64,000 nt of DNA, taken from the NCBI GenBank assembly GCA_963784175.1, contig CAWAQJ010000014.1:372001-436000 (forward strand), in the 5' to 3' direction. Below are positions 26,738 through 35,740 of this stretch, in pieces. Both the position numbers and the translations under genes were made by a program. This DNA comes from JAIBJN01 sp963784175. GTDB lineage: Bacteria; Actinomycetota; Thermoleophilia; Gaiellales; Gaiellaceae. How positions within the stretch are numbered: position 1 is the first letter of the stretch; every line of letters begins with the position of its first letter. The notes under the pieces were generated by a model. The model saw only the letters and a program-made list of their open reading frames with translations. It did not search any database and was not told the origin of the DNA.

Positions 26738-28156
26738 TCAGGCGGTCTCGACCTTGATGACGTTCGTGGTGCCGGGCACGTTCACGGCCGTGCCCGCGGT
26801 GATCACGATGCGGTCGCCCGGGTTGACCAGCCCGGTTTCGCGCGCGGCTTCGAGCGCCCGGGCCCAGAGATCGTCGACGTTCTTCGCCTCCTCGATCTCC
26901 GCGGGGATCACTCCCCACTCGAGCGCGAGCTGCTGCACCGCCTGGCGCTTGTGGGTGACGGCGATGATCGGCCGGCGCGGCCGATGGCGTGCCACCGCCG
27001 ACGCAGTCCGGCCGGAGTAGGTGGGCACGAGGATGGCCGCGGCGCCGAGCACCTCGGCGATGTCGCACGCCGCGTTCGACATCGCCTCGCCGACGGTCGG
27101 GAACGGCTGGTCGGCCGCCTGCGCCAACTCGTGGCGGTAGCTGAGGCTCGGCTCGACCGCCCTCGCGATGCGATCCATGAACGCCACGCTCTCGAACGGG
27201 TACTGGCCGACCGCGGTCTCGCCCGAGAGCATGACGGCCGAAGTCCCGTCGAGGATCGCGTTGGCGACGTCGCTCGCCTCGGCCCTCGTCGGCTCCGGCC
27301 GGGTGATCATCGACTCGAGCATCTGCGTCGCCGTGATCGCCGGCTTGCCGTGCTCGAGCGCGGACAGGATCACGCGCTTCTGGACGAGGGGCACCGCCGC
27401 CGGCCCGATCTCGACGCCGAGGTCGCCGCGGGCGACCATGACCGCGTCGGAGGCGCTGATGATGGTGTCGAGCTCGTCGAGGGCCTCCGCCTTCTCGATC
27501 TTCGCGATGACCTGCGCCTTCGCGTCGGCGGCGTTGAGCAGCTCCCGCAGTCCGCGGCAGTCCTCGGCCGAGCGGACGAACGAGAGCGCGACGTAGTCGA
27601 CGCCGAGCGAGAGGGCGAACTCGAGGTCATGCAGGTCCTTCTCAGTCACGGACGGCACGGGGATCGGGACACCCGGGACGTTGACGCCCTTGTGCGCGCC
27701 GACCGCTCCGCCCACGACCACGGTCGTGCGGACGCGGTTGCCGTCCACCTCCTCGACCCGCAGCTTGACGAGCCCGTCGTCGATGAGGACCTCGTGGCCC
27801 GGCTGGAGCACTTCGGTGAGCACGGCCGGCAGCACGGGCAGATCGCCGGTGGCGCCGTTCTCGCCCCCGCTGATCACGACCGAGTCGCCCTCGACGAGGA
27901 TCCGCGGGCTGTCCAGGTCGCCGATCCGGAGCTTCGGGCCCTGGAGGTCGGCGATGAGCGCGAGCGGCCGGCCGGCGCGCTCCTGCGCGTCGCGGAGCAG
28001 CCTGGCGCGCTCGCCGTGCTCCTCGTGCGTGCCGTGCGAGAAGTTGAGCCGGGCGGCGTCCATGCCCGACGCCACCAGCCGGTCGACGGCGGCCACGGAA
28101 GCCGTCGCCGGACCGATCGTGCAGACGATCTTGGTGCGACGGTGCCCGTGGGTCAC
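26738..28156 (-). CDS. pyk: Pyruvate kinase
   Basis: About 472 residues. Converts phosphoenolpyruvate and ADP to pyruvate and ATP. Present are RRTKIVCTIGPA, AARLNFSHGTHEEH, the active-site segment MVARGDLGVEIG with preceding IAKIEKAEAL, ATQMLESM and the C-terminal allosteric domain (VPTYSGRTASAVARHRPRRP). The start was set at the GTG 28156 just before HGHRRTKIV; GTGs at 28165 and 28186 are alternatives and none has a clear ribosome site. It is next to enolase, the preceding glycolytic step, but 150 nt separate them and likely hold its own promoter. Confidence 0.95.
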   Translation of the reverse strand: MTHGHRRTKIVCTIGPATASVAAVDRLVASGMDAARLNFSHGTHEEHGERARLLRDAQERAGRPLALIADLQGPKLRIGDLDSPRILVEGDSVVISGGENGATGDLPVLPAVLTEVLQPGHEVLIDDGLVKLRVEEVDGNRVRTTVVVGGAVGAHKGVNVPGVPIPVPSVTEKDLHDLEFALSLGVDYVALSFVRSAEDCRGLRELLNAADAKAQVIAKIEKAEALDELDTIISASDAVMVARGDLGVEIGPAAVPLVQKRVILSALEHGKPAITATQMLESMITRPEPTRAEASDVANAILDGTSAVMLSGETAVGQYPFESVAFMDRIARAVEPSLSYRHELAQAADQPFPTVGEAMSNAACDIAEVLGAAAILVPTYSGRTASAVARHRPRRPIIAVTHKRQAVQQLALEWGVIPAEIEEAKNVDDLWARALEAARETGLVNPGDRIVITAGTAVNVPGTTNVIKVETA

Positions 28157-28222
28157 AGCAGGCACGTTAGCGCGCCCGGCTGCCACTCCCGCGCCGCGAT
28201 TCGCCTCGTCGGGGGGCCCCCG

Positions 28223-28245
28223 ATTTTCGACACTACGGCGAAAAT
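28223..28245. promoter_or_regulatory. Operator-like inverted repeat upstream of pyruvate kinase
   Basis: ATTTTCG (28223-28229) and CGAAAAT (28239-28245) are perfect inverted repeats 9 nt apart, a centre-to-centre spacing near 1.5 helical turns that suits a dimeric repressor. They form an AT-rich island in a GC-rich gap between the end of enolase and the start of pyruvate kinase, about 70 nt upstream of the latter. Confidence 0.45.
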
Positions 28246-28306
28246 GCGCGCGCGTGGTGCGCGAAATCGTGCCGAGGCTGCGTCGATCCCGGTCGAGCCG
28301 AGCCGG

Positions 28307-29584
28307 CTAGCGGCCGGCGCGCGGGAAGGCGGCCCAGCCCGGGTACTCGGCCTGCGCGCCGAGCTCCTCCTCGATCCGCAGAAGCTGGTTGTACTTGGCG
28401 ACCCGGTCGCTCCTCGAGGGCGCGCCGGTCTTGATCTGGCCAACGCCGGTGGCGACCGCGAGGTCGGCGATCGTCGTGTCCTCCGTCTCGCCCGAGCGGT
28501 GCGACATGACCGACGCGTACCCATTCGCGCGCGCGAGCTCGATCGCCTCGAGCGTCTCCGTCAGCGTCCCGATCTGGTTCACCTTGACGAGGATCGCGTT
28601 CGCGACGCCCTCTTCGATCCCGCGGGCGAGGCGCTCGACGTTCGTGACGAACAGGTCGTCGCCGACGAGCTGTGCCCGTTCGCCGAGCCGCTCGGTGAGG
28701 AGGCGCCAACCGGCCCAGTCGTCCTCGGCCAGCCCGTCCTCGATGGAGACGATCGGGAAGCGGGCGCAGAGGTCTTCCCAGAACGCGATCATGCCCTCGG
28801 GGTCCAGGTCGCGGCCTTCGCCCGGGAGCTTGTAGCGGCCCTCGTCGAAGAGCTCGGTGGTCGCCGGGTCGACCGCGATGGCGACGCGGTCAGTGTGCCC
28901 TGCGCGCTCGGCGGCCTCGAGGACTGCGGCGATCGCATCCTCGCTCGAGCCGAGGTCGGGGGCGAACCCGCCCTCGTCGCCCACGCCCGTTGCCAGTCCG
29001 CGCTCGTGCAGGAGCTCCTTGAGGCGATGGAAGGTCTCGGCGCCGATCCGCAGCGCCTCCGAGAAGGACGAGGCGCCTGCGGGCACGACCATGAACTCCT
29101 GGAGGTCGAGGGAGTTCTGTGCGTGCGCACCGCCGTTGACGACGTTCATGAGGGGGACCGGGAGCACGCGGGCCTCCTGCCCGCCGATCCAGCGGTAGAG
29201 GGGCACTCCGGCCTCTGCGGCGGCGGCCTTGGCGGCCGCCAGCGAGACGCCGAGCACCGCGTTCGCCCCGAGGCGCGACTTGTTGGGCGTGCCGTCGAGC
29301 TCCAGCAGCAGACCGTCGACGGCGCCCTGATCGCCGGCATCGGCGCCGGTGAGCGCAGGGCCGATCTCGCGCTCGACGTTCTCGACCGCCTTGAGCACGC
29401 CCTTGCCGAGATAGACCGTGTTGTCGCCGTCTCGCAGCTCGACGGCCTCGAACTGGCCCGTGGAGGCGCCGGAGGGCACGGCCGCCCGGCCGAGCGCGCC
29501 AGAGTCGAGCTCGACCTCCACCTCGACCGTGGGGTTGCCCCGCGAGTCGAGAACCTGTCGCGCGTGCACGCGGGTCACCTTCAC
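28307..29584 (-). CDS. eno: Enolase
   Basis: 425 residues, normal length. Dehydrates 2-phosphoglycerate to phosphoenolpyruvate. Visible: ARQVLDSRGNPTVEVEVEL, SGASTGQFEAVELRDGD, the metal ligands in AIAVDPATTELF, SIEDGLAEDDWAGW and VGDDLFVTN, the catalytic lysine in ILVKVNQIGTLTE and the signature VMSHRSGETEDTTIADLAV. The start is the GTG at 29582-29584 with AAAGGAGGG eight nt upstream; it overlaps the MazG stop as GTGA, so mazG and eno are coupled. Confidence 0.97.
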   Translation of the reverse strand: MKVTRVHARQVLDSRGNPTVEVEVELDSGALGRAAVPSGASTGQFEAVELRDGDNTVYLGKGVLKAVENVEREIGPALTGADAGDQGAVDGLLLELDGTPNKSRLGANAVLGVSLAAAKAAAAEAGVPLYRWIGGQEARVLPVPLMNVVNGGAHAQNSLDLQEFMVVPAGASSFSEALRIGAETFHRLKELLHERGLATGVGDEGGFAPDLGSSEDAIAAVLEAAERAGHTDRVAIAVDPATTELFDEGRYKLPGEGRDLDPEGMIAFWEDLCARFPIVSIEDGLAEDDWAGWRLLTERLGERAQLVGDDLFVTNVERLARGIEEGVANAILVKVNQIGTLTETLEAIELARANGYASVMSHRSGETEDTTIADLAVATGVGQIKTGAPSRSDRVAKYNQLLRIEEELGAQAEYPGWAAFPRAGR

Positions 29585-30387
29585 CGAATGCCCTCCTTTG
29601 CCCGGTCGAAGTACCGATCCTGCTCGTCGAGCGGGAGCGACTCCCACGCCCTCCCCTCCTCGCCGGCCAGCTCCGCCGCCCGTTCGACGCGCTCGACGAA
29701 GCGCCGGCTCGCCGCCCGCAGCGCGAGCTCGGGATCGACGTCGAGGCGACGCGAGACGTTGACGGCGGCGAAGAGGACGTCGCCGAGCTCGTCGAAGACG
29801 TGTGCGTCGGGCTCCGTCTCGGCCGCCCGTTCGGGCGCGGCGGCGATCGCCTCGCGCAGCTCGACCAGCTCGTCGTCGAGGTCGCCGAGCGCTCCGGCGA
29901 GATTCGGGTAGTCGAAGCCGGCCGAGGCTGCCCGCCTCTGGACCTTGCGGGCATGCAGGAGCGGGGGAAGCTGGTCGGGGACGTGATGGAAGATCCCCTC
30001 CCGCTCCTCCTGCTCGCGCTTCAGCTCCTCCCAGCGCCCCTTGACGGCGGCCGGCGTCTCGAGCTCGGCGTCCCCGAACACGTGCGGATGGCGGCGGACA
30101 AGCTTTGCCCGGATGCCGCGGGCGACTTGCGCCAGGTCGCCCGAGCCGCGCTCCTCCAGCAGGAGCGACAGGAACACGGTCTGGAACAGGAGGTCTCCGA
30201 GCTCGTCGAGAAGCTTCCCGTCGTCCTCGGCGAGCGCAGCGTCCGCGACCTCGTAGGCCTCCTCGACGGTGTGCGGGACGATCGTCTTCGCCGTCTGCGC
30301 ACGATCCCAGGGGCAGTCGCGCCGCAGCCGCTCCGCCAGCTCCTGAAGTTCGACGAGCGCCTGCTCGAGGCCGTCGCCGCCGCCCAC
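29581..30387 (-). CDS. mazG: MazG nucleoside triphosphate pyrophosphohydrolase
   Basis: 268 residues with two MazG repeats: CPWDRAQTAKTIVPHTVEEA...LLDELGDLLFQTVF in the first half and the weaker VFDELGDVLFAAVNVSRRL in the second, holding the EExxE/ExxD metal ligands. It hydrolyses (d)NTPs, including non-canonical ones, to monophosphates. Start GTG 30387, 4 nt after the lipoprotein stop; it is coupled to eno, an arrangement found in other actinobacteria. Confidence 0.93.
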   Translation of the reverse strand: MGGGDGLEQALVELQELAERLRRDCPWDRAQTAKTIVPHTVEEAYEVADAALAEDDGKLLDELGDLLFQTVFLSLLLEERGSGDLAQVARGIRAKLVRRHPHVFGDAELETPAAVKGRWEELKREQEEREGIFHHVPDQLPPLLHARKVQRRAASAGFDYPNLAGALGDLDDELVELREAIAAAPERAAETEPDAHVFDELGDVLFAAVNVSRRLDVDPELALRAASRRFVERVERAAELAGEEGRAWESLPLDEQDRYFDRAKEGIR

Positions 30388-30391
30388 CGGG

Positions 30392-31453
30392 CTACCCGGT
30401 CTCGGTCTCGGTTCCGGTCTGGCCGGTGTCGCCCGCGCCTGTCGTCGTCTCGGCGGGCGGAGGCGGCTCGAAGCCGGGAGCGTACGCGGTCTGGTCCTCG
30501 AAGCGCTTGCGCAGCTCCGCGATCCACTCGTTGATCCGCGTGTTCTTCTTCTCCTCGGCCAGCGTCTCGCGGATCTGCTCCTCGACCGCGGAGAGCTCCT
30601 GCGTCGAGGCCTCTTCCACGTCTCCGACGGCCTCGATGAGATGCCAGCCGAACTGGGTCTTCACCGGCTGGGAGAGCTCGCCGGTCTCGAGGGCGAACGC
30701 CGCTTTGTCGAACGGGGCGACCGTCGCGCCCTGCTGCGCGGTGAACTTGCCGCCGTCCTTCTTCGAGGCCTCGTCCGTCGAGAACTGGCGCGCGAGCTTC
30801 GCGAAGTTCGCGCCGCCCTCGAGCTGGGCGCGGAGCTGGTCGGCCTTCGCCTTCGACTTGACAACGATGTGGCGGACGTCGCGCGAGGCGGGCGTCGCGA
30901 ACTGCGCCTCGTTCTCCTCGTAGTAGGCCTGGACGTCCTCGTCCGTGACCTCGACCTGGTTCGTGACCTTCTCGAAGACCTTCTCCGAGAGCAGCCGCGT
31001 GCGCAGGTCGCTCTTGACCTGCTCCTCGGTGAGGCCCTGCGCCTCGAGCTCGTCCTTGTACTTCTGCTCGTCGCCCTCGAAGAACTGCTCCTTCAGCTCG
31101 GCGAGGCGCTTGTCGACGTCCTCGTCGCTGACCGTGACGTCGAGCTCCTCGGCGGCAATCTCGAACTGCGCCTGCTCGACGAGGCTGCGGACGATCGCGT
31201 TGCGAAGCTGCGCGAACTCAGGCGTTCCCGCAGCCGGAAACTCCTGCTCGCGCGCCTCGTAGGTCTTCTCGGCCGAGGCCAGGAGCCTGTCGTACTCAGC
31301 CTTGGTGATCTCCTTGTCGCCGACGACCGCGATCGCGTCCGCCGGGACATCGATGTCGCCGCCGCCGTCATCGTCGTCGCCGCCGCAGCCGGCGGCCGCC
31401 ACGGCCAGCGCGAGCGCAGCGAGAACGGCGATGTAACGAGACCAAAAAGGCAT
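30392..31453 (-). CDS. SurA/PrsA-like peptidyl-prolyl isomerase lipoprotein
   Basis: 353 residues. A lipobox (ALAVAAAGC, Cys about 20) and an acidic linker are followed by a SurA N-terminal helical chaperone region (LRNAIVRSLVEQAQFEIAAE) and a parvulin domain (VRHIVVKSKAKADQLRAQLEGGANFAKLARQFSTD, in two parts; later KTQFGWHLIEAVG). It helps exported proteins fold outside the membrane. The C-terminus is a Pro/Thr-rich tail. ATG 31453; it ends 5 nt before mazG. Confidence 0.92.
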   Translation of the reverse strand: MPFWSRYIAVLAALALAVAAAGCGGDDDDGGGDIDVPADAIAVVGDKEITKAEYDRLLASAEKTYEAREQEFPAAGTPEFAQLRNAIVRSLVEQAQFEIAAEELDVTVSDEDVDKRLAELKEQFFEGDEQKYKDELEAQGLTEEQVKSDLRTRLLSEKVFEKVTNQVEVTDEDVQAYYEENEAQFATPASRDVRHIVVKSKAKADQLRAQLEGGANFAKLARQFSTDEASKKDGGKFTAQQGATVAPFDKAAFALETGELSQPVKTQFGWHLIEAVGDVEEASTQELSAVEEQIRETLAEEKKNTRINEWIAELRKRFEDQTAYAPGFEPPPPAETTTGAGDTGQTGTETETG

Positions 31454-31466
31454 GGTGGGCGGACAG

Positions 31467-34400
31467 CTAGGCCGAAAGCCGTAGGTCGAGGATACCATCG
31501 ACCAGCGCCAGCGCCTGGGGGAACCCGTCCCCCCTCTGGGTGAGCTCGCGCGACGCGCTCGAGTAGACGGCGGTCGGCGCCGAGGTGCGGAGCGTGCGCA
31601 GCTCGGCCGAGCCGAGGACGAGCGGCCCGACGACGGCGCGGCCACCCCGGAAGACGAGGTAGTCCGCCCCGATGCGGGCGAGCTTCAGCTTCGCCTCCTG
31701 GATCGCGAACAGGTTCTCGACGGGCTCGGGGACGGGCCCGAAGCGGTCCTGCGTGGACGCATGGAGCTCACGCAGCTCGTCCTCGGACTCGACGAGCGCG
31801 AGCCGGCGATGGAGGTCGATCTTCTGCGCCTCGGCCGGCATGTAGTCGGCCGGCACGTAGGCATCGACCTGCGCGTCGACCCGCACGGGCCTGGCGACGG
31901 CGCGGCGCGTGCCCGAGAGCTCGGCGACGGCCTCCCCGAGCAGCTCGACGTAGAGCTCGAACCCGATCGCCGCCACGTGGCCCGACTGCTCCGCCCCGAG
32001 CAGGTTGCCCGCCCCCCGGATCTCGAGGTCGCGCATCGCGATCGCGAAGCCGCTGCCCAGCTCGGTGTGGTCTGCGAGGGTCGCGAGGCGCGCCCGCGCT
32101 TCCTGGGTCAGCTCCTGCCCGTCGGGATAGAAGAGAAAGGCGTGCGCGACCTCGTCGCTTCGGCCCACGCGCCCGCGGATCTGGTAGAGCTGGGCCAGCC
32201 CGAGCGCGTCCGCGCGCTCGACGATCAGCGTGTTCGCCTGCGGGATGTCGAGGCCCGACTCGATGATCGTCGTCGAGACGAGGACGTCCGCGTCGCCCGC
32301 CAGGAACGAGAGCATGTGGCCCTCGAGCTCCCGCTCCGGCATCTGACCGTGCGCGACGGTCACGCGGAGCTCGGGGACGAGCTGGCGGATGTGCTCGGCC
32401 GCCTCCTCGATCGTCTCGACGCGGTTGTGGAGGAAGAACGACTGGCCCTCGCGCCGGTGCTCGCGCAGCAGTGCCTCGCGCACGAGCTCCTCGTCGTACT
32501 CGCCCACGTGGGTGCGGATCGGCCGGCGGCCCTGCGGCGGCGTCTCGATGACGCTGATGTCGCGGAGCCCGGCGAGCGACATGTGCAGCGTGCGCGGGAT
32601 GGGCGTGGCCGAGAGGGCGAGGACGTCGACCTCGAGCCGCAGCTGGCGCATGAGCTCCTTCTGCGCGACGCCGAAGCGCTGCTCCTCGTCGACGATCACG
32701 AGGCCGAGATCCTTGGGCACGACGTCGCGCGAGAGCAGGCGGTGCGTCCCCACGAGGACGTCGACCTTCCCTGCCGTGAACTCCGCGAGGACGCGCTTCA
32801 CCTCGGCCGGCTTGCGGAACCGTGAGACGAGCTCGACCGAGACCGGAAGGTCGCGATAGCGGTCGCGGAACGTGTTCCAGTGCTGCTGCGCGAGGATCGT
32901 CGTCGGCGCGAGGAAGAGCGCCTGCTTGCCGTTGGCGACCGCCACGAAGGCGGCGCGCACGGCGACCTCCGTCTTCCCGAAGCCGACGTCGCCCGCGACG
33001 AGGCGGTCCATCGGCCGGGCCGACTCGAGATCTTCCTTGACCACCTCGATGGCGACGCGCTGGTCGGGCGTCTCCTCGAACGGGAAGCTCGCCTCGAGCT
33101 GCTCGACGAGCTCGTTGTCGGCCTCGTAGGCAATGCCCTCCGCCCGCTGGCGCTGCGCGTAGAGGGCCAGGAGCTCGCCGGCGAGCTCGTGCGCACCCGC
33201 GCGCGCGCGGGTCTTGATCGTCTGCCACGCCTTCCCGCCCAGCTTCGAGAGCGCCGGCGCATGGCCGTCTGCGCCCACGTAGCGGGAGACCTTGGCGATC
33301 TGCTCGTGCGGGACGTAGAGGCGGTCGTCGCCTCGGAAAGCCAGGAAGAGGTAGTCGCGCGTGACGCCCGCGACCGTCTTCGTCTCGAAGCCGAGCAGCT
33401 GCCCGACGCCGTGGTCCTCGTGCACGACGAAGTCGCCCGTGCGCAGGTCGGTGAAGCTCTGGAGCGCGCGCCCGACCCTGACGTCGGCGCGTGGCGGGCG
33501 CTTGCGGAAGACCTGGGTGTCCGGGAGCAGGGCGATGCCGAGGTCGCGCAGAACGAACCCGCGCCGCGCCGGCGAGACGGCGAAGACGAGGCCCGGCTCT
33601 TCGGGGAGCGCTTCGCCCGGCTCGACCACGACGGCCTCGACGCGCCGGAGCAAGGCCTTCGTCCGCAGCGCCTCGCCGCGGTGCGCGAACGTGACGACGA
33701 CCCGGTTGCCGCCGCGCACGAATGCCAGCAGGTCGCGCTCCGCCTCCGACAGGCCGCGCGCGGCGATCGCGGGCCGTTGGGCCTCGAAGAGGTGCCGCTG
33801 GCCGGCGGGGAGCTGTGAGACGCGCAGCGCGTCGCCGAGAGCGAGTGTCCCTCCGAGCTCCTCGCGCACGACCTCCTCCACCTCGTCTGCCTGCCAGACG
33901 AGGTGTGGCGCCGGGAGCGGCGCCACGAGATCCGCCGGGACGGGCGGCGCCTCACCCGCCTCGTCGTCGACGAGCGTCGGCTCGAGGTCTCCGGCAAGCC
34001 GCTCGGCCGCCGGGTAGACGGTCGCCTCGTCCAGCTCGTGGAGCGTCCGCTGGGTGAAGGGCGAGAACGCGCGCAGCGACTCGATCTCGTCGCCGAAAAG
34101 CTCCACGCGCACCGGCTCGCGGCCCGTGGACGGGAAGACGTCGACGAGGCCGCCGCGAACGGCGAACTGCCCGCGCTCCTCGGCCTGGGCGACACGCTCG
34201 TAGCCGGCCAGCGCGAAGCGCTCGGCGAGCCCCTCGACGCCGGGCTCGTCCCCGGCGCGCAGGACGATCGGCTCGGGGCGCGAGCTCTCCGGCGGGATGC
34301 CCTCGGCAGCGCCCAGCGCGGAGGCGCAGACGAGGCCGCCCGCGGCCAGCACCTCGAGCGCGCGGGCGCGCTCGCCGACGAGGTGCGGCGGCGGCTCCAG

Positions 34401-34688
34401 GCCGCTGCCCCAGCGGACGCCGCGGGAGGCGAAGAGGCCGACGCGCTCCTCGCCGAGGAACCACGACGCTCCCTCGGCGGCGTCGCGCGCCTGAGCGTCA
34501 TCCGGGAGGACGCAGACGAGCGGCCCGCCGCGGGCTAGGTGGAGCGCCGCCAGGAAGAGCGGCAGGATCGGCTCGGAGACGCGGGTCTCGCCCGGGTCGT
34601 CCAGCAGCTCGCGCATGCGCTCGCCCTCCGCGAGCACGCGGGCGATCGGCGTGAGGGCTGTTGTCTCGGTGCTGGTCGGCCGGTCCAT
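31467..34688 (-). CDS. mfd: Transcription-repair coupling factor Mfd
   Basis: 1073 residues, slightly short of the ~1150 usual. N-terminal UvrB-like modules, then the CarD-like RNA polymerase interaction domain (GDFVVHEDHGVGQLLGFETK, about 410), the SF2 translocase with Walker A AGDVGFGKTEVA (about 563) and DEEQRFGV (about 663), motif VI region LYQIRGRVGRS and the C-terminal TRCF domain. It removes RNA polymerase stalled at lesions and recruits UvrA. ATG 34688; followed at 13 nt by the PrsA-like lipoprotein gene. Confidence 0.97.
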   Translation of the reverse strand: MDRPTSTETTALTPIARVLAEGERMRELLDDPGETRVSEPILPLFLAALHLARGGPLVCVLPDDAQARDAAEGASWFLGEERVGLFASRGVRWGSGLEPPPHLVGERARALEVLAAGGLVCASALGAAEGIPPESSRPEPIVLRAGDEPGVEGLAERFALAGYERVAQAEERGQFAVRGGLVDVFPSTGREPVRVELFGDEIESLRAFSPFTQRTLHELDEATVYPAAERLAGDLEPTLVDDEAGEAPPVPADLVAPLPAPHLVWQADEVEEVVREELGGTLALGDALRVSQLPAGQRHLFEAQRPAIAARGLSEAERDLLAFVRGGNRVVVTFAHRGEALRTKALLRRVEAVVVEPGEALPEEPGLVFAVSPARRGFVLRDLGIALLPDTQVFRKRPPRADVRVGRALQSFTDLRTGDFVVHEDHGVGQLLGFETKTVAGVTRDYLFLAFRGDDRLYVPHEQIAKVSRYVGADGHAPALSKLGGKAWQTIKTRARAGAHELAGELLALYAQRQRAEGIAYEADNELVEQLEASFPFEETPDQRVAIEVVKEDLESARPMDRLVAGDVGFGKTEVAVRAAFVAVANGKQALFLAPTTILAQQHWNTFRDRYRDLPVSVELVSRFRKPAEVKRVLAEFTAGKVDVLVGTHRLLSRDVVPKDLGLVIVDEEQRFGVAQKELMRQLRLEVDVLALSATPIPRTLHMSLAGLRDISVIETPPQGRRPIRTHVGEYDEELVREALLREHRREGQSFFLHNRVETIEEAAEHIRQLVPELRVTVAHGQMPERELEGHMLSFLAGDADVLVSTTIIESGLDIPQANTLIVERADALGLAQLYQIRGRVGRSDEVAHAFLFYPDGQELTQEARARLATLADHTELGSGFAIAMRDLEIRGAGNLLGAEQSGHVAAIGFELYVELLGEAVAELSGTRRAVARPVRVDAQVDAYVPADYMPAEAQKIDLHRRLALVESEDELRELHASTQDRFGPVPEPVENLFAIQEAKLKLARIGADYLVFRGGRAVVGPLVLGSAELRTLRTSAPTAVYSSASRELTQRGDGFPQALALVDGILDLRLSA

Positions 34689-34755
34689 GACGACTGGCGG
34701 AATCTGCGTTCCGCGCGGTCATCGTATCCACGGCGTGAAGCTCTACGATCCCCGC

Positions 34756-34983
34756 ATGGCCGGCGAGCTACGCCCCATCGGAACCCGTCCGACACTGGTT
34801 GCGTCCTTCGACCCGCCCGGGGCTGCCGAGGCGTTCCTCCGCTGGCAGGAGGAGCACGCCGACACGCTCGCAGGTGTCCCCGCCGAAGCCATGAGAGTCG
34901 AGTACGGCCGGGCACTCGGAGGCGGGCTCTTCGTTCGCGTCCGAATCGACGAGGGGCACGTGCCGGACTCGCTCAGCGGCTGA
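34756..34983 (+). CDS. Small hypothetical protein
   Basis: 75 residues, soluble, starting ATG 34756 (GTG 34735 also possible), opposite mfd. The sequence (LVASFDPPGAAEAFLRWQEE, then MRVEYGRALGGGLFVRVRID) looks like a small alpha-beta domain and its codon bias is that of real genes here. No family recognised. No clear ribosome binding site, which lowers confidence. Confidence 0.45.
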   Translation: MAGELRPIGTRPTLVASFDPPGAAEAFLRWQEEHADTLAGVPAEAMRVEYGRALGGGLFVRVRIDEGHVPDSLSG

Positions 34984-35022
34984 CGTCTCTCACCCCTCGA
35001 GGGCTAAGGTCGCGGAGACGTC
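34982..35022. repeat. Inverted repeat after a small gene
   Basis: GACGTCTC (34982-34989) and GAGACGTC (35015-35022) pair perfectly, and the palindrome CCCTCGAGGG lies between them. It begins inside the stop codon of the 34756-34983 gene, so it could be that gene's terminator. A run of five A on the + strand follows at about 35029. Confidence 0.4.
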
Positions 35023-35094
35023 CTGCCGAAAAAGTGGTCAGCACCGGCGTCGGGCCGCTACGGCGCGCGGAGCATCTGCGGCGGGTCGTCTCCA

Positions 35095-35111
35095 GGCGGG
35101 GGCGGCCCGCC
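35095..35111 (-). terminator. Hairpin downstream of pth
   Basis: GGCGGG (35095-35100) and CCCGCC (35106-35111) form a 6 bp stem with a 5 nt loop, 27 nt past the pth stop on the minus strand. No U-run. The surrounding 34984-35137 shows no other gene. Confidence 0.35.
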
Positions 35112-35137
35112 TTCTAGTCTCCGGGACGCGCCTTCTC

Positions 35138-35740
35138 CTACGGCCGCTCGTTGAAGCGCTGCTGAGCCTCCTCGACGCCGTCGCGCGCGATCGTCTCGAC
35201 CGCGTCGGCGGTGCGCGCAACGAGCGCCTCGACGTCGACCGTGTCGTCGAACGGCGACAGGACCCAGTCGGCCACCGGCCGGGGATCTCCGCGCTCGGGC
35301 CTCCCCACGCCGACGCGCAGCCGCAGGAACTCCTGCGTGCCCAGGTGCTGGCCGAGCGAGCGCAGGCCGTTGTGCCCGGCCAGCCCGCCTCCGGCGCGCG
35401 CCTGCAGGCGCCCGAGCTCGAGGTCGACCTCGTCGTGGACGACGAGCAGCTGCTCGGGCGGAAGCTTGTAGAAGCGCACGGCGGCCCCCACCGAACGCCC
35501 TGACTCGTTCATGTAGGTCTGCGGCTTCAGCAGGGCGACGCGCACGCCCTCGAGGCGCACGTCGGTCAGGTCGCCCGAGAACTTGGAGCGAAAGGAGGCG
35601 CCGTGCCGCCGGGCGAGCTCGTCCACGACCATGTGGCCGAGATTGTGCCGGGTGCGGGCGTACTCCTTGCCCGGATTCCCGAGCCCCGCGACGAGCAGAT
35701 CGAGCGACGGGGCCGACTCGCCCCGCCGGAAGAGCCTCAC
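35138..35740 (-). CDS. pth: Peptidyl-tRNA hydrolase
   Basis: 200 residues. Releases tRNA from prematurely dissociated peptidyl-tRNA. The catalytic region is LLVAGLGNPGKEYARTRHNL with the active histidine; the asparagines in LLKPQTYMNESG and GHNGLRS, and the VVHDEVDLELG segment are intact. The GTG start overlaps the L25 stop (GTGA). The L25-Pth pair is a standard actinobacterial order. Confidence 0.96.
   Translation of the reverse strand: MRLFRRGESAPSLDLLVAGLGNPGKEYARTRHNLGHMVVDELARRHGASFRSKFSGDLTDVRLEGVRVALLKPQTYMNESGRSVGAAVRFYKLPPEQLLVVHDEVDLELGRLQARAGGGLAGHNGLRSLGQHLGTQEFLRLRVGVGRPERGDPRPVADWVLSPFDDTVDVEALVARTADAVETIARDGVEEAQQRFNERP

Noticed and set aside
28205..28222. GGGGGGCCCCC palindrome as terminator of enolase
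   Set aside because: The arms are adjacent with no room for a loop and no U-run; likely chance in GC-rich DNA.
26570..29911. Open + strand frame of about 1113 codons opposite pyruvate kinase and enolase
   Set aside because: It is a shadow frame of GC-rich coding DNA: the minus strand holds two complete, conserved enzymes and the + frame has no recognisable domain.
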